Positions 8,119-16,227 are shown, counted from the stretch's first letter. The stretch: 64,000 nt of DNA from Paenibacillus hunanensis (GCF_014645615.1 NZ_BMMB01000001.1:434001-498000), one strand, 5' to 3'. The notes: a model not told the origin generated them from the letters alone. Program-made: numbers and translations.

Positions 8119-8925
8119 ATGAAATCTCCACGTATTTTACATTACCCAGGGAGCAAATGGTCGATGGCGGAGTGGATCATAAGTCATATGCCGCAGCATA
8201 GCGCATACCTTGAACCATTTATGGGAAGTGGCGCTGTATTATTTAATAAACCGCCTGTATCGTTGGAAACAGTAAACGATTTGGATGGTGACATTGTAAA
8301 TCTATTTAGTGTCATCCGCGATCATCCAGAAGAATTGGCGCGCTTGGTTGAGTACACTCCTTATAGCCGTCAAGAATACTATCGGTCATACGATTATACT
8401 GATGATATTACCGATCTGGAGCGTGCAAGACTCTTCATGGTGCGTTGTTGGATGGCGCGTGGCGCACGTAGCTCGGATCGTAATGGATGGCGGCATGTCA
8501 TTGATCATAATGGACCGCGCCCTGTAAGGCAGTGGAATGACGTGCCACAAAAGATCATGCAAATCACAGAAAGACTCAAGTCGATACAAATCGAGCAACA
8601 ACCGGCCGTAAAACTCGTAGAGCGATACAAGCATCCTGATTATCTGATTTACGCTGATCCGCCATATGTACTTGAGACCCGTAAAGGTCGTATCTATAAG
8701 CATGAAATGAACGACAACGATCATGTGGAACTTCTGGACGCATTAGATGCACATCCAGGACCGGTGTTGCTATCTGGTTATGATCATCCGTTGTACAACG
8801 ATCGCTTACGACATTGGAGCCGTGAAGAACGTATTGTTCAAGCTGAGGCTGGTCAAAAACGTATAGAGGTCTTATGGATCAATCCTAACGCAACCGAACA
8901 AGTTGGACAAATGAAATTATTCTAA
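8119..8925 (+). CDS. DNA adenine methyltransferase, D12 class (Dam-like)
   Basis: This 268-residue N6-adenine methyltransferase has PGSK at residues 10-13 and EPFMGSGAVLFNK at 32-44 (SAM-binding motif I). The catalytic DPPY is at 180-183. This order (I before IV) and length are standard for the D12/alpha class represented by Dam and M.DpnIIA. The usual substrate is a short palindrome such as GATC; specificity cannot be read here. GAAAGGACGG precedes ATG 8119. It is flanked by terminators and so is transcribed alone. No cognate nuclease is adjacent. Together with the cytosine methyltransferase it gives the element two modification activities. Confidence 0.92.
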   Translation: MKSPRILHYPGSKWSMAEWIISHMPQHSAYLEPFMGSGAVLFNKPPVSLETVNDLDGDIVNLFSVIRDHPEELARLVEYTPYSRQEYYRSYDYTDDITDLERARLFMVRCWMARGARSSDRNGWRHVIDHNGPRPVRQWNDVPQKIMQITERLKSIQIEQQPAVKLVERYKHPDYLIYADPPYVLETRKGRIYKHEMNDNDHVELLDALDAHPGPVLLSGYDHPLYNDRLRHWSREERIVQAEAGQKRIEVLWINPNATEQVGQMKLF

Positions 8926-8933
8926 CCTTTTGG

Positions 8934-8966
8934 AAAGGTGACCGTCTTAATGATGGTTACCTTTTT
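8934..8966 (+). terminator. Hairpin terminator after the adenine methyltransferase
   Basis: AAGGTGACC pairs with GGTTACCTT (one wobble) and is followed by TTTTGTTT. Confidence 0.75.
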
Positions 8967-9019
8967 GTTTGATTAGATGCAAAGTTTATAAGTTATATCA
9001 GCCAGATAGGAGGGGGAAT

Positions 9020-9259
9020 ATGAGCAAACATAGTAAGCTGTATGATCGTGCTGGTCTATGGCAGACACGCGCATTACAAGCCTTAGCTAAAGGAGATTAT
9101 GATCGTGCAGGGCGGCTCCGTACAAAAAGTTTGCAACTTGCTGCTCATGCTAAACGTGAAGAAGAAAAGAGAATAAAGAAGGAGCATCGTCCACAGAGAG
9201 AAATAATCAGGAATAAAAAAATACAAAATTATGTAAAAAAAGAAATAAGTTACAATTAA
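9020..9259 (+). CDS. Small basic helical protein
   Basis: The product has 79 residues. An N-terminal helical segment (GLWQTRALQALAKGDYDRAGRL) resembles a short TPR-like or helix-turn hairpin, followed by a strongly basic Lys/Arg-rich tail. AGGAGGGGG stands 6 bases before ATG 9020. The basic tail could bind nucleic acid. Small proteins of this type are typical of phage and plasmid operons. No family recognised. Confidence 0.55.
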   Translation: MSKHSKLYDRAGLWQTRALQALAKGDYDRAGRLRTKSLQLAAHAKREEEKRIKKEHRPQREIIRNKKIQNYVKKEISYN

Positions 9260-9278
9260 AATGTATTAGTTGTATAAT
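9250..9278 (+). promoter_or_regulatory. Sigma-A type promoter
   Basis: TTACAA, a 17-bp spacer and a perfect TATAAT stand 49 bp before the next start codon. Confidence 0.6.
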
Positions 9279-9326
9279 GGAATTAGAGAACATGGTAAAA
9301 ATTAAAATGGGGAGGAGATTATTTAT

Positions 9327-9479
9327 ATGACTGCTTCATTTATTATGATGGTACTTTATTTACTTTTTATAGTTGCCATTGTCGCTACAGCAGCTTTTTT
9401 CATAATAAGGTATGTTCGCAAAAATAAAAAGAATCACTCTGAGCAGCAATTAGCATTCAATTCTCATAAAGAAAAATAG
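9327..9479 (+). CDS. Single-pass membrane mini-protein
   Basis: This 50-residue protein has an N-terminal ~24-residue hydrophobic helix (MMVLYLLFIVAIVATAAFF) followed by a basic stretch (RYVRKNKKNH) and a polar tail, so N-out/C-in topology is likely. GGGGAGGAG lies 9 bases before the ATG, and a good promoter lies upstream. Such proteins can be holin-like, type I toxin-like or membrane adaptors; nothing here decides which. Confidence 0.6.
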   Translation: MTASFIMMVLYLLFIVAIVATAAFFIIRYVRKNKKNHSEQQLAFNSHKEK

Positions 9480-9508
9480 CTCATTTTATGAATTGCAAAA
9501 TAGTTAAT

Positions 9509-9548
9509 AAAAGGCTGTCCCTCGAAAACAATGTGGGACAGCCTTTTA
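9509..9548. terminator. Bidirectional terminator between convergent genes
   Basis: AAAAGGCTGTCC pairs with GGACAGCCTTTT. There is an A-run on the left and a T-run on the right, so it serves both the membrane mini-protein and the convergent secreted-protein gene. Confidence 0.85.
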
Positions 9549-9568
9549 TTCTTAGAACCTGATCAATA

Positions 9569-10165
9569 CTAGTTCCAAGTTAGAGTCATCCATCCAGAGC
9601 TAGTTACGGTTGTATAAGCTATCCATCTTGAACTTCCAAGAGGTACCCAAGCATTGTCGAACATCTTTGCAGTGACAGAAGAATTGATTTCTGCTGGGAA
9701 GCTAGCAGTTGAAGTACCACGAGTGATAGTCAATGAAGGATCAGCAAATTGAGTAAATAGTCCCCAGTATTCTTGGTTACGTGCATTAGTAATTTGAAAT
9801 TGTGATCCTGTTTTAGTGAGATCGAATCGGTAACTCATTGTAGAAATACCGTATGTAACTTTAGATGTCCATGTTCCTGTATAAGCTTGGTTTGATTCTG
9901 TACCTTGTGTAGAAATACTAGATTTAATTGGAGTGAATGTATTAGTCACCGTATACTCATTTCCTTTAGAATCGCTGTATTGCTTGGTTTCGGTAAAAGG
10001 AAGAGTAAAATTAACCTTGTTTAAATCCTTTTGTACATTCACATCTGGAGTAGCAACCGTAGATACAGGACTTGATACCACTTCATTTGCGAATACGGGT
10101 ACAGCAGATGTAAGAGAGAGTGAGACAGCTGCTGCACATAACAACGTTCTAAATCCTTTTTTCAT
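9569..10165 (-). CDS. Secreted beta-rich protein of unknown function
   Basis: This 198-residue preprotein has a clear Sec signal peptide: MKKGFRTLLCAAAVSLSLTSAVPVFA with cleavage likely after VFA at ~26. The mature part is Thr/Ser-rich and beta-stranded, with a C-terminal region rich in Trp and Thr (TSSGWMTLTWN). AGGAGG precedes the ATG. The layout resembles small secreted DUF5626-type proteins of Bacillus, but I cannot confirm that family. It is transcribed away from the SOS polymerase gene and shares an AT-rich divergent control region with it. Role unknown; possibly a surface or bacteriocin-like factor of the element. Confidence 0.75.
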   Translation of the reverse strand: MKKGFRTLLCAAAVSLSLTSAVPVFANEVVSSPVSTVATPDVNVQKDLNKVNFTLPFTETKQYSDSKGNEYTVTNTFTPIKSSISTQGTESNQAYTGTWTSKVTYGISTMSYRFDLTKTGSQFQITNARNQEYWGLFTQFADPSLTITRGTSTASFPAEINSSVTAKMFDNAWVPLGSSRWIAYTTVTSSGWMTLTWN

Positions 10166-10423
10166 GCTTAAAACCTCCTAGTATATTATGTATTTCTTCT
10201 TTATTATAGAATTAGTACCAAATAAATACATTTATAAATGTTACAATAATTTGAATTTTTAATTTATTATGTATGAATTACATAATTTACTATAAAAAAT
10301 ATTACATAGCATATTAAAAATTATACTAAATAAATAGTTAGTGTTAGGAAGTAATCATTTGTGTGCGACAAATTTTAATTTAGATATATCGCTAAGTTTC
10401 TAAGTTTTGGTTAAAAATGTCTG

Positions 10424-10451
10424 TGTCAATAATAACTCCGCATGGTAATAT
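10424..10451 (+). promoter_or_regulatory. Promoter of the Y-family polymerase
   Basis: TGTCAA, a 16-bp spacer and TAATAT are followed at once by a LexA box that would block this promoter. Confidence 0.45.
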
Positions 10452-10467
10452 AAGAACAAGTGTTCTT
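10452..10467. promoter_or_regulatory. LexA (DinR) SOS box
   Basis: AAGAACAAGTGTTCTT contains GAAC-N4-GTTC, the Bacillus-type LexA core, with matching AA and TT flanks. It lies 20 bp before the likely start of the Y-family polymerase, which fits DNA-damage control. Confidence 0.75.
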
Positions 10468-10486
10468 AAATGAGGATGTGGAATAT

Positions 10487-11752
10487 TTGCAAATACAGAT
10501 TGATTATACGAAATTACCAGACAACAAAGTGATCTGTGCAGATGCTAAGTCCTTTTTTGCTACTGTCGAAATAGTCAGTAGAGGACTTGATCCCATGAAA
10601 ACCATGTTAGCCGTAGTTGGAGACTTGAGTCGGCGTGGATCGGTTGTATTAGCCTCAAGTCATGCGCTGAAGGAACGCTATCAAATCAAGACGGGTAGTC
10701 GCCTATTCGAAATTCCCAATGATCGCAACATACACGTCGTTCAAGCCCGGATGGGCTTATACATAGATCAGTCGATGAAAATACTTGAAATAGTTAATAG
10801 GTTTGCTCCTATAGAAGCCATACAACCTTACTCAATCGATGAATTGTTTTTCACTACGCTCGGAACAGAACGGCTTTTTGGATCTACATATGATGTGGCA
10901 ATGTCCTTGAAAAAAACAGTGTATCGTGAGCTTGGTTTACTACTGGCTGTGGGGATTGGACCGAATAAATTTTTGGCAAAAGTGATTCTGGATAATTACG
11001 GGAAAAAGACGGGGGTATCTGAAATTACATACTCTCAAATTCAAAAAACGCTCTGGCCATTGGATATTATAAATATTTGGGGCATCGGTGTGCGTATGCA
11101 AAAACGTCTAAACAGTATGGGGATATACAAGCTTGGCGATATAGCTAAAGCTCCACTAGCTAATTTAAAACGCCAGTTTGGAGTTATAGGTGAGCAGCTC
11201 TACATGCATGCCTGGGGAGTCGATCTTAGTCCAGTATTTGTTGATCCACTTGTTGAAATCCGAAAGGGTGTAGGCTCTGGTATTACATTGATGCGAGACT
11301 ACAAAAAACATGAAGCTCGCACTGTGATTATTGAGCTGACTGATCACCTAACAGCCAAGCTCCGGCGATACAAGGTTGCTGCGTACACTGTCACGCTATC
11401 GCTCCGTTATAGTCACAATGTGTCGCTGAGAAGCTATCATAAGGCGCATACAATGTATGCCGCCAACAATCTCACCAGCCCATTCCTTGATGTTCTGGAG
11501 AAGCTGTTAGAGCAAGGAACAGACGCACCCATACGGCATATAGGAATCTCATTTACAAATTTGGTTGATGAGTCCGCAATACAGCTTGATCTTTTTGATA
11601 GAGAAAGGCACATGCAGCAGCTACGCTTGAGTAGGACAGTCGACTATATCACACAAAAATATGGATCGAATGCGATCTATCGCGCTCTATCGATAACCGC
11701 TGCCGGTACTTGGTTAGATCGTGGACACAAAATAGGGGGGCATTATGAATGA
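10487..11752 (+). CDS. Y-family DNA polymerase, UvrX/UmuC-like
   Basis: This translesion polymerase has about 421 residues from TTG 10487 (GTG 10478 is an alternative; GTG 10460 lies inside the LexA box and is unlikely). N-terminal catalytic motifs are visible: ICADAKSFFATVE with the first metal Asp, and SIDELFF carrying the second acidic pair. Next come the GIGPNKFLAK palm/thumb segment, the helix-hairpin-helix region (WGIGVRMQKRLNSMGIYKLGDIA), and the C-terminal little-finger domain. UvrX-type enzymes are typical of Firmicute prophages, plasmids and ICEs. The upstream LexA box predicts SOS induction. The stop codon overlaps the start of the YolD-like gene (ATGA), the usual pairing. Confidence 0.93.
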   Translation: MQIQIDYTKLPDNKVICADAKSFFATVEIVSRGLDPMKTMLAVVGDLSRRGSVVLASSHALKERYQIKTGSRLFEIPNDRNIHVVQARMGLYIDQSMKILEIVNRFAPIEAIQPYSIDELFFTTLGTERLFGSTYDVAMSLKKTVYRELGLLLAVGIGPNKFLAKVILDNYGKKTGVSEITYSQIQKTLWPLDIINIWGIGVRMQKRLNSMGIYKLGDIAKAPLANLKRQFGVIGEQLYMHAWGVDLSPVFVDPLVEIRKGVGSGITLMRDYKKHEARTVIIELTDHLTAKLRRYKVAAYTVTLSLRYSHNVSLRSYHKAHTMYAANNLTSPFLDVLEKLLEQGTDAPIRHIGISFTNLVDESAIQLDLFDRERHMQQLRLSRTVDYITQKYGSNAIYRALSITAAGTWLDRGHKIGGHYE

Positions 11753-12093
11753 ACTATCAGGATCGAGGTAATAAGAAGTGGACAGCGATGTTTCTACCAG
11801 AGCATCGAGATCGACTGCATGAATGGGCTCTATCGCAATCAGACATTACGCATCCCATACTTGCTAATGACGAATTGGAAGAACTGAATCATTCTATCCA
11901 TTTATACTTGCAGGATCATAGCTCAGTAAATGTCTCATTTTATAAAGATAAACAAATTAAGAATATTAATGGCATCCTTCATGGCTGCGATTTGCAGAAT
12001 GGATTTTTAGTTATGTATAATCAAGATGAAAAAGTGGTACGTATTTCTCTTTCAAATATTTTGAGTATAAAAAAGGTTGAAAAAATATTCTGA
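11749..12093 (+). CDS. YolD-like protein, partner of the Y-family polymerase
   Basis: This 114-residue protein begins with YQDRGNKKWTAMFLPEH, the DRG-x-x-KW-x-x-x-LPEH signature of YolD-like proteins. It overlaps the polymerase gene by 4 bp, as yolD genes do with uvrX/polY genes. The family is thought to assist the polymerase or its regulation, by analogy with UmuD; no enzymatic activity is known. A beta-rich C-terminal half (residues 60-112) completes it. It is under the same LexA control. Confidence 0.85.
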   Translation: MNYQDRGNKKWTAMFLPEHRDRLHEWALSQSDITHPILANDELEELNHSIHLYLQDHSSVNVSFYKDKQIKNINGILHGCDLQNGFLVMYNQDEKVVRISLSNILSIKKVEKIF

Positions 12094-12175
12094 AAAATGA
12101 GTTCATTTTTATTCAACAAATTGATAATGCTTAAAATAATAATACTGAGCAGTCAACGTTTTTTGCTTATTTTTA

Positions 12176-12213
12176 TTGACAACATTGACAGTTTTATATA
12201 TCATGAATATATA
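12176..12213 (+). promoter_or_regulatory. Tandem strong promoter-like sites without a downstream gene on this strand
   Basis: Two overlapping TTGACA boxes (12176 and 12185) each have a -10-like hexamer 17 bp downstream (TATCAT and TATATA). The next plus-strand gene is 600 bp away, and a minus-strand gene lies between, so an untranslated or antisense RNA is possible. Confidence 0.4.
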
Positions 12214-12307
12214 TTCAACGCAACAGGCAATACGTTTTAAGGCGCTATAAATTACATCGTAATAATTTTATCGATTATTCAGTATCCAAATCATTCAAAG
12301 ATTATTC

Positions 12308-12337
12308 CTAAAAAAAGAACGCCCCGAAGGGCGTCAG
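12308..12337 (-). terminator. Terminator of the minus-strand membrane protein gene
   Basis: On the minus strand, GACGCCC-TTCG-GGGCGTT is followed by CTTTTTTT. Confidence 0.8.
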
Positions 12338-12349
12338 TTGTAGATAATA

Positions 12350-12580
12350 TTACTTACGTTCTTTTAGATGCTTGTTGAGGTAGTCCCTAACTTTTACAAG
12401 TTTAGGATAGAACAATGAAGTGTTAACTAGCCATATGAAAACTGGTTTGTTAATTAGATACCTTATTAACCCATAACAAGCTGAAAAAACAATAGTGACA
12501 ATTTCCCAAATTGGGAAACCAAAAAACGTATTTACTCCGTATTTGACCAATTCAAATATATTATCATTTAGAAAATTCAA
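12350..12580 (-). CDS. Small membrane protein
   Basis: This is a 76-residue protein with one or two hydrophobic segments (IWEIVTIVFSACYGLIRYL and PVFIWLVNTSLFYP) and a basic C-terminal tail. The start is TTG at 12,580, because AAGGAG lies 8 bases upstream; a longer frame exists but lacks a ribosome site. A palindrome (TACAGTTG...CAACTGTA) lies ~40 bp upstream, and a strong terminator follows. Promoter-like sites on the other strand point into it. No family recognised. Confidence 0.6.
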   Translation of the reverse strand: MNFLNDNIFELVKYGVNTFFGFPIWEIVTIVFSACYGLIRYLINKPVFIWLVNTSLFYPKLVKVRDYLNKHLKERK

Positions 12581-12620
12581 TAAAAAAACTCCTTTAAAGT
12601 ATTGTAGTATGTATAGAAAA

Positions 12621-12642
12621 TACAGTTGGTAGGACAACTGTA
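12621..12642. promoter_or_regulatory. Inverted repeat upstream of the small membrane protein gene
   Basis: TACAGTTG and CAACTGTA are perfect 8-bp arms around 6 bp. A second imperfect hairpin (GAGTCAGCC/GGTTGACTC) lies at 12,654-12,676. Either could be an operator or leader structure. Confidence 0.35.
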
Positions 12643-12818
12643 TTAATCATTTGAGTCAGCCTAATTGGTTGACTCTATTTGATTATACACCTATGTATTA
12701 ATATAAATGTTGAAGCAAATTTTGTCAAGAGGGGTTATGTATGGGTAATATTTGATGAATAATTCTGCCGAATTAGGGGCGAATAATAACAGAGTGGGTT
12801 AAAGACATCGTAGAATTT

Positions 12819-13085
12819 GTGAATACATATAAGGAACGAAAATCATTAGTTGAGAGTATAATAGATTCCCTTTTATTAGAGCTAATTAGCGAATTGCCTA
12901 ATAGTAGTTCTAAGTATGAACAAATTACAATCAATCCAATGAGATGGAGAATAGATCTAGAATTTGAAGGACTAAAAACAGTTTCTTTTACTTTTAATTA
13001 CAATGAGATTCTTGAAAAAAATAATTCTGTATTTCCTAAGATTGACAGAGTTCTTTCTATAAATAGAGGGAATATGCCAATATAG
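12819..13085 (+). CDS. Hypothetical small protein
   Basis: This is an 88-residue frame from GTG 12819. It is acidic at the N-terminus with a helical stretch (VESIIDSLLLELISEL) and then beta-like segments (WRIDLEFEGLKTVSFTFNY). The ribosome site is weak, which lowers confidence, but the frame ends just before a strong terminator. No family recognised. Confidence 0.45.
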   Translation: MNTYKERKSLVESIIDSLLLELISELPNSSSKYEQITINPMRWRIDLEFEGLKTVSFTFNYNEILEKNNSVFPKIDRVLSINRGNMPI

Positions 13086-13095
13086 TATAAAAGAA

Positions 13096-13142
13096 GCAAT
13101 GAGACCCTAGCTGCTTTATAACTAGGAACTCATTGCTTTTTT
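13096..13142. terminator. Bidirectional terminator
   Basis: GCAATGAG and CTCATTGC arms with an inner CTAGCTGC stem are followed by CTTTTTT. It separates the small plus-strand gene from the convergent recombinase operon. Confidence 0.8.
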
Positions 13143-13155
13143 AGTAATCTGTAAA

Positions 13156-13398
13156 CTATTGTTGACCATTCATCAATAGTTTTTTAGTTTGTCCTGGTAA
13201 CTGTAATAGCTTAATTGTTTTCGGTTCTTCATCGATCCATTCCAGCTTGCCAATTGACTGCATTTCATCTAGGAAACGGATCAATTGCTCTTTGGATTTG
13301 CCAGTGGACTTGAGCAATACAGTCCATGACGGCATTTCCCTATAACTAGAAAAATAATTGTACAACACTCTGTGTAATTTTCTTTGCATGTCATTCAC
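13156..13398 (-). CDS. Small winged-helix-like protein
   Basis: The product has 80 residues. The arrangement FSSYREMPSWTVLLKSTGKSKEQLIRFLDEMQSIGKLEWID matches a winged helix-turn-helix like the LexA N-terminal domain (PSWTVLLKSTGKSKEQLIRFL as the HTH, then a wing). It overlaps the end of the upstream serine recombinase gene by 8 bp, so the two are co-expressed. It may be a regulator or accessory factor of the recombinase. There is no effector domain. Confidence 0.6.
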   Translation of the reverse strand: MNDMQRKLHRVLYNYFSSYREMPSWTVLLKSTGKSKEQLIRFLDEMQSIGKLEWIDEEPKTIKLLQLPGQTKKLLMNGQQ

Positions 13399-14059
13399 TT
13401 TGTTGTGTCCCTTCGATTAAAGGATATGAACTGTTCTCATATTCTTTAATTATTTTATAAAAGGTGTTCTTTTTCAAGTCAAGTTTCGTCATCAGTTCTA
13501 CACCAGTCATTTCTCTAGATTTCCATTTAGGATAAGCAGATTTTAGTAAAGAACTTTGTATAGGTGAAAGTGTGGACAACTGGATTGCCGGTCTTCCCAA
13601 ATGCTTACCCCTCTTACGAGCTGCTGCTATGCCTTCAGCTTGAGCTTGTTTAATGTCATTCCATTCTTCCTCAGCCAACCAGCTCAATATATGTAGTACT
13701 AAATCCATGATTAGCTTGCCAACACCTTCAAGTTCTTGATACTTACGTGTATCTAGAATAGGAATATCAATTACAACTACATGAACATTAGCATCAATAA
13801 GCCATTGCCATTCTTTTAATATTTCTTGTTTGTTGCGACCGAAGCGATTAATCGATTTAACAAATAGAGTATCCCCTTCTCTTAATACTCTTTTAAGTAG
13901 TTGATATTCGGGGCGATCAAAGTTTTTACCACTTACTTTATCAATAAAGATGAACTCGTTAGGAATGCCTTGATCTAGCAGAACGGTTAGTTGCCGATCT
14001 TCGTTCTGATCACGAGTTGAGACGCGAGCGTAACCATATTCTCTAGTATGTGTGCGCAT
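13391..14059 (-). CDS. Small serine recombinase (resolvase/invertase family)
   Basis: This 222-residue enzyme has the catalytic YARVSTRDQN near the N-terminus (Ser14), the conserved DKVSGKNFDRPEYQ and LFVKSINRFGRNKQEI segments, the long E helix (~110-145) and a C-terminal helix-turn-helix (LMTKLDLKKNTFYKIIKEY, ~185-205). The length is that of Tn3-type resolvases and Hin/Gin invertases, not of large serine integrases. It probably resolves or inverts DNA within the element. Repeated ACCTTTA sequences upstream (14,079-14,179) look like its binding sites. It leads a two-gene minus-strand operon. Confidence 0.92.
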   Translation of the reverse strand: MRTHTREYGYARVSTRDQNEDRQLTVLLDQGIPNEFIFIDKVSGKNFDRPEYQLLKRVLREGDTLFVKSINRFGRNKQEILKEWQWLIDANVHVVVIDIPILDTRKYQELEGVGKLIMDLVLHILSWLAEEEWNDIKQAQAEGIAAARKRGKHLGRPAIQLSTLSPIQSSLLKSAYPKWKSREMTGVELMTKLDLKKNTFYKIIKEYENSSYPLIEGTQQSE

Positions 14060-14078
14060 TTTATTCTCCTATCGTTTG

Positions 14079-14179
14079 TAAAGGTATTGCATTTATTATA
14101 AACGTTTAAAATAGTAAATGCTAACCTTTAAGGACGTTGCTATTAGTCTTTTTATATAATCCTTAAAGGTACACCTTTA
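14079..14179. repeat. Array of inverted ACCTTTA motifs, candidate recombination site
   Basis: The motif TAAAGGT/ACCTTTA occurs at 14079-14085, 14124-14130, 14164-14170 and 14173-14179 in alternating orientation. An 11-bp perfect inverted pair is included: ACCTTTAAGGA at 14124-14134 and TCCTTAAAGGT at 14160-14170. It stands directly upstream of the serine recombinase, as res sites do. Confidence 0.45.
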
Positions 14180-14218
14180 TAAACATGTATAGGATTTAAA
14201 ATATTTTGTAATCACACA

Positions 14219-14250
14219 AAAGAAGCCCTCTAATTGTAGGGCTTCTTTTG
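14219..14250 (-). terminator. Terminator of the DUF4062 gene
   Basis: AAGAAGCCCT and AGGGCTTCTT pair; the minus strand continues with TTTTGTG. It could work in both directions. Confidence 0.75.
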
Positions 14251-14271
14251 ATATCATCTAAATATAAATAA

Positions 14272-15357
14272 CTAAATTGGTAGATCGCTAAAGTCGCCAT
14301 CAAAAATACAATATTCAAATACTACTTCATCATCTCTTCCCAGAGCTGTTGGTCTTCCATTATCGATTATTTCCACTGTTTTAGTTGCAGCATATTTATT
14401 TTTATTGTTTACCCATATTATAATTTCTCCTAGATTAGGACGTCGATGATGAGAAGAGAAGTCAAAAGTTTTACGAATGAGTGATTCATGAGGCAGCTCA
14501 TTTTGTCCAAACTTATAACCTATTCCACGCATAGTTCCAGATGTATGCACTTGAATACTTGTATCGCCTGATTTGCTCCAACTTGTCTCGAATAAAAAAT
14601 CTCCACTTCCTATACTGTACTTCCCATCGTTATTCGAATAATTAAATTTAGCAACCCCAGATTTTTCAGACGAGGAATATGATTTTTGGTCAGATAGATC
14701 AAGAGTATCAAAAATTAGTTCTGCTGTTGGAGGTATGGGGCGATCAAATTCTGTAATTACTTTTTCTGCTGAATTTGAGTATGATCTTTTTGAGTTACGA
14801 TCAACATTAGTTTCAGGTAATACTGCTTGCATAATCCGTTCTTTTTGTTGTTGTTTGTTGTCTTTATAAGTTTTCACTTGATGAAGCAAATGTTTGCGAA
14901 TTTGATGACCATCCTCATAATTGAAATAAATACCTTTACCTGAATACTCATTTTTAAATTTTTTAAGTAAAGCAGCTTGTTCGGCATATTCCAAATCAAT
15001 TTGTTTTGGCTCATCGAAATAAATCATAATCGGTTTCTTACTTTCTATAAATATATTCAATTCTTCTATCGTTCCAGAAGGAGCATTTTTTGTTGGACTA
15101 CCAAATCGATAACCAAAAATACCGATTAGCATATCAGCTGAATTCACAATTTGTTTATTTATTTCACCCTGAACATCTCCATAAGCGTAGTTTGGCATTA
15201 AATCTTTTTCCCAACGTTTTGGTAATAATACAATTTCGTAATCTTTTGAATGTTCATTATTCCATTCATATATAGCCTTTTCTATTTCATCCCTTTGAGC
15301 ATTTACATCAGATGGAGAAGCGATTAAAACTTGAAGAACTGTAGCATTGTAGCTCAT
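14272..15357 (-). CDS. DUF4062-domain protein, putative defence effector
   Basis: This 361-residue protein opens with VLQVLIASPSDVNAQRDEIEKAI, the signature of DUF4062, followed by ADMLIGIFGYRFGSPT and GTIEELNIFIESKKPIMIYF. Together these form a Rossmann-like domain related to TIR and nucleoside 2-deoxyribosyltransferase folds (about residues 5-130). DUF4062 is common at the N-terminus of STAND and other conflict proteins, where it is thought to process nucleotides or NAD. The C-terminal ~180 residues are beta-rich with no recognised domain (GKYSIGSGDFLFETSW...). There is no NTPase domain, so this is a two-domain version. It is transcribed alone. Confidence 0.7.
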   Translation of the reverse strand: MSYNATVLQVLIASPSDVNAQRDEIEKAIYEWNNEHSKDYEIVLLPKRWEKDLMPNYAYGDVQGEINKQIVNSADMLIGIFGYRFGSPTKNAPSGTIEELNIFIESKKPIMIYFDEPKQIDLEYAEQAALLKKFKNEYSGKGIYFNYEDGHQIRKHLLHQVKTYKDNKQQQKERIMQAVLPETNVDRNSKRSYSNSAEKVITEFDRPIPPTAELIFDTLDLSDQKSYSSSEKSGVAKFNYSNNDGKYSIGSGDFLFETSWSKSGDTSIQVHTSGTMRGIGYKFGQNELPHESLIRKTFDFSSHHRRPNLGEIIIWVNNKNKYAATKTVEIIDNGRPTALGRDDEVVFEYCIFDGDFSDLPI

Positions 15358-15561
15358 TAATAATTCTCCTCACTATTTTAATAAAAAATTTAGAATTTAC
15401 TAAAACATAAAAAATGTATTTAAATCCATTATAGAGTATTTTTGAGTAATATTGATGAAAAAAACGTTTAAATGCTATTTTAAAAATTTCCAGCATATTT
15501 CATATGTTTCTAAATGCCAGTAGCTTATAATTTAATCATAAATTATGAAGCAGGATGGTGG

Positions 15562-16227
15562 ATGGTGGACAAGGCGATTTATATCATATTAAGTATTTTT
15601 GACGCAGCAGCTATGTTGGCATTAATGTGCAAGTTATATCGTTTACCTATCCTAATGTATGCGAAACGAATGTCCATTTTAGTATTGATTATTGCGGTAG
15701 TATCTTATTTACTACGTATACGGCTTAGCTTACCTTATTTTGATCTGCCTATGCAGTATGTAATATTCGTTTTATTTTTTCGTTACATAATAAAAATGCG
15801 ATTCCATTATGCAGCTTTTATAGTAGCAGCAGGATTTATTACTTTTACAAATATCCAGCTACTTGTATACTATTTTTATACAGCTACTGGTGCTGCTAAT
15901 AGCACAATTTTGGCAGCTGTGAGCGGAATTGCAGTATACATTGTCCAAATAAGTACAGAGGCAGTAGTATTTGTGCTATGCTTTTTACTTTGGCGATTTG
16001 GCTACGGGTGGTCTTTTATCATTTTGCCGCCTCATAATTTTGCTAAAAAAGAGAAATATACAGGATTTAATATGGAACTCATTGTAAGTACTATTATTTC
16101 AGTTGTAGTTATTGTCGCTACAGTTGTATTTCTGCACGATGGAAATTCATTTCCTTTAATTATTCTTGTATTTATTTGCTTTGGAGTGTCTTATTACCTA
16201 AGTAAAAAGGGAGAAATGGAACCTTGA
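15562..16227 (+). CDS. Polytopic membrane protein, kinase-less AgrC-like receptor candidate
   Basis: This 221-residue protein has about six or seven hydrophobic segments spread over its whole length (KAIYIILSIFDAAAMLALM, RMSILVLIIAVVSYLL, YVIFVLFFRYII, YAAFIVAAGFITF, AVVFVLCFLLW, LIVSTIISVVVIVATVVF, PLIILVFICFGVSYYL). This matches the size and layout of the sensor half of AgrC-type histidine kinases, but the frame ends after the last helix with no kinase domain. ATG 15562 follows AGGATGG. Its last codons overlap the TTG start of agrB. I infer a receptor or accessory role in peptide signalling. Confidence 0.6.
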   Translation: MVDKAIYIILSIFDAAAMLALMCKLYRLPILMYAKRMSILVLIIAVVSYLLRIRLSLPYFDLPMQYVIFVLFFRYIIKMRFHYAAFIVAAGFITFTNIQLLVYYFYTATGAANSTILAAVSGIAVYIVQISTEAVVFVLCFLLWRFGYGWSFIILPPHNFAKKEKYTGFNMELIVSTIISVVVIVATVVFLHDGNSFPLIILVFICFGVSYYLSKKGEMEP

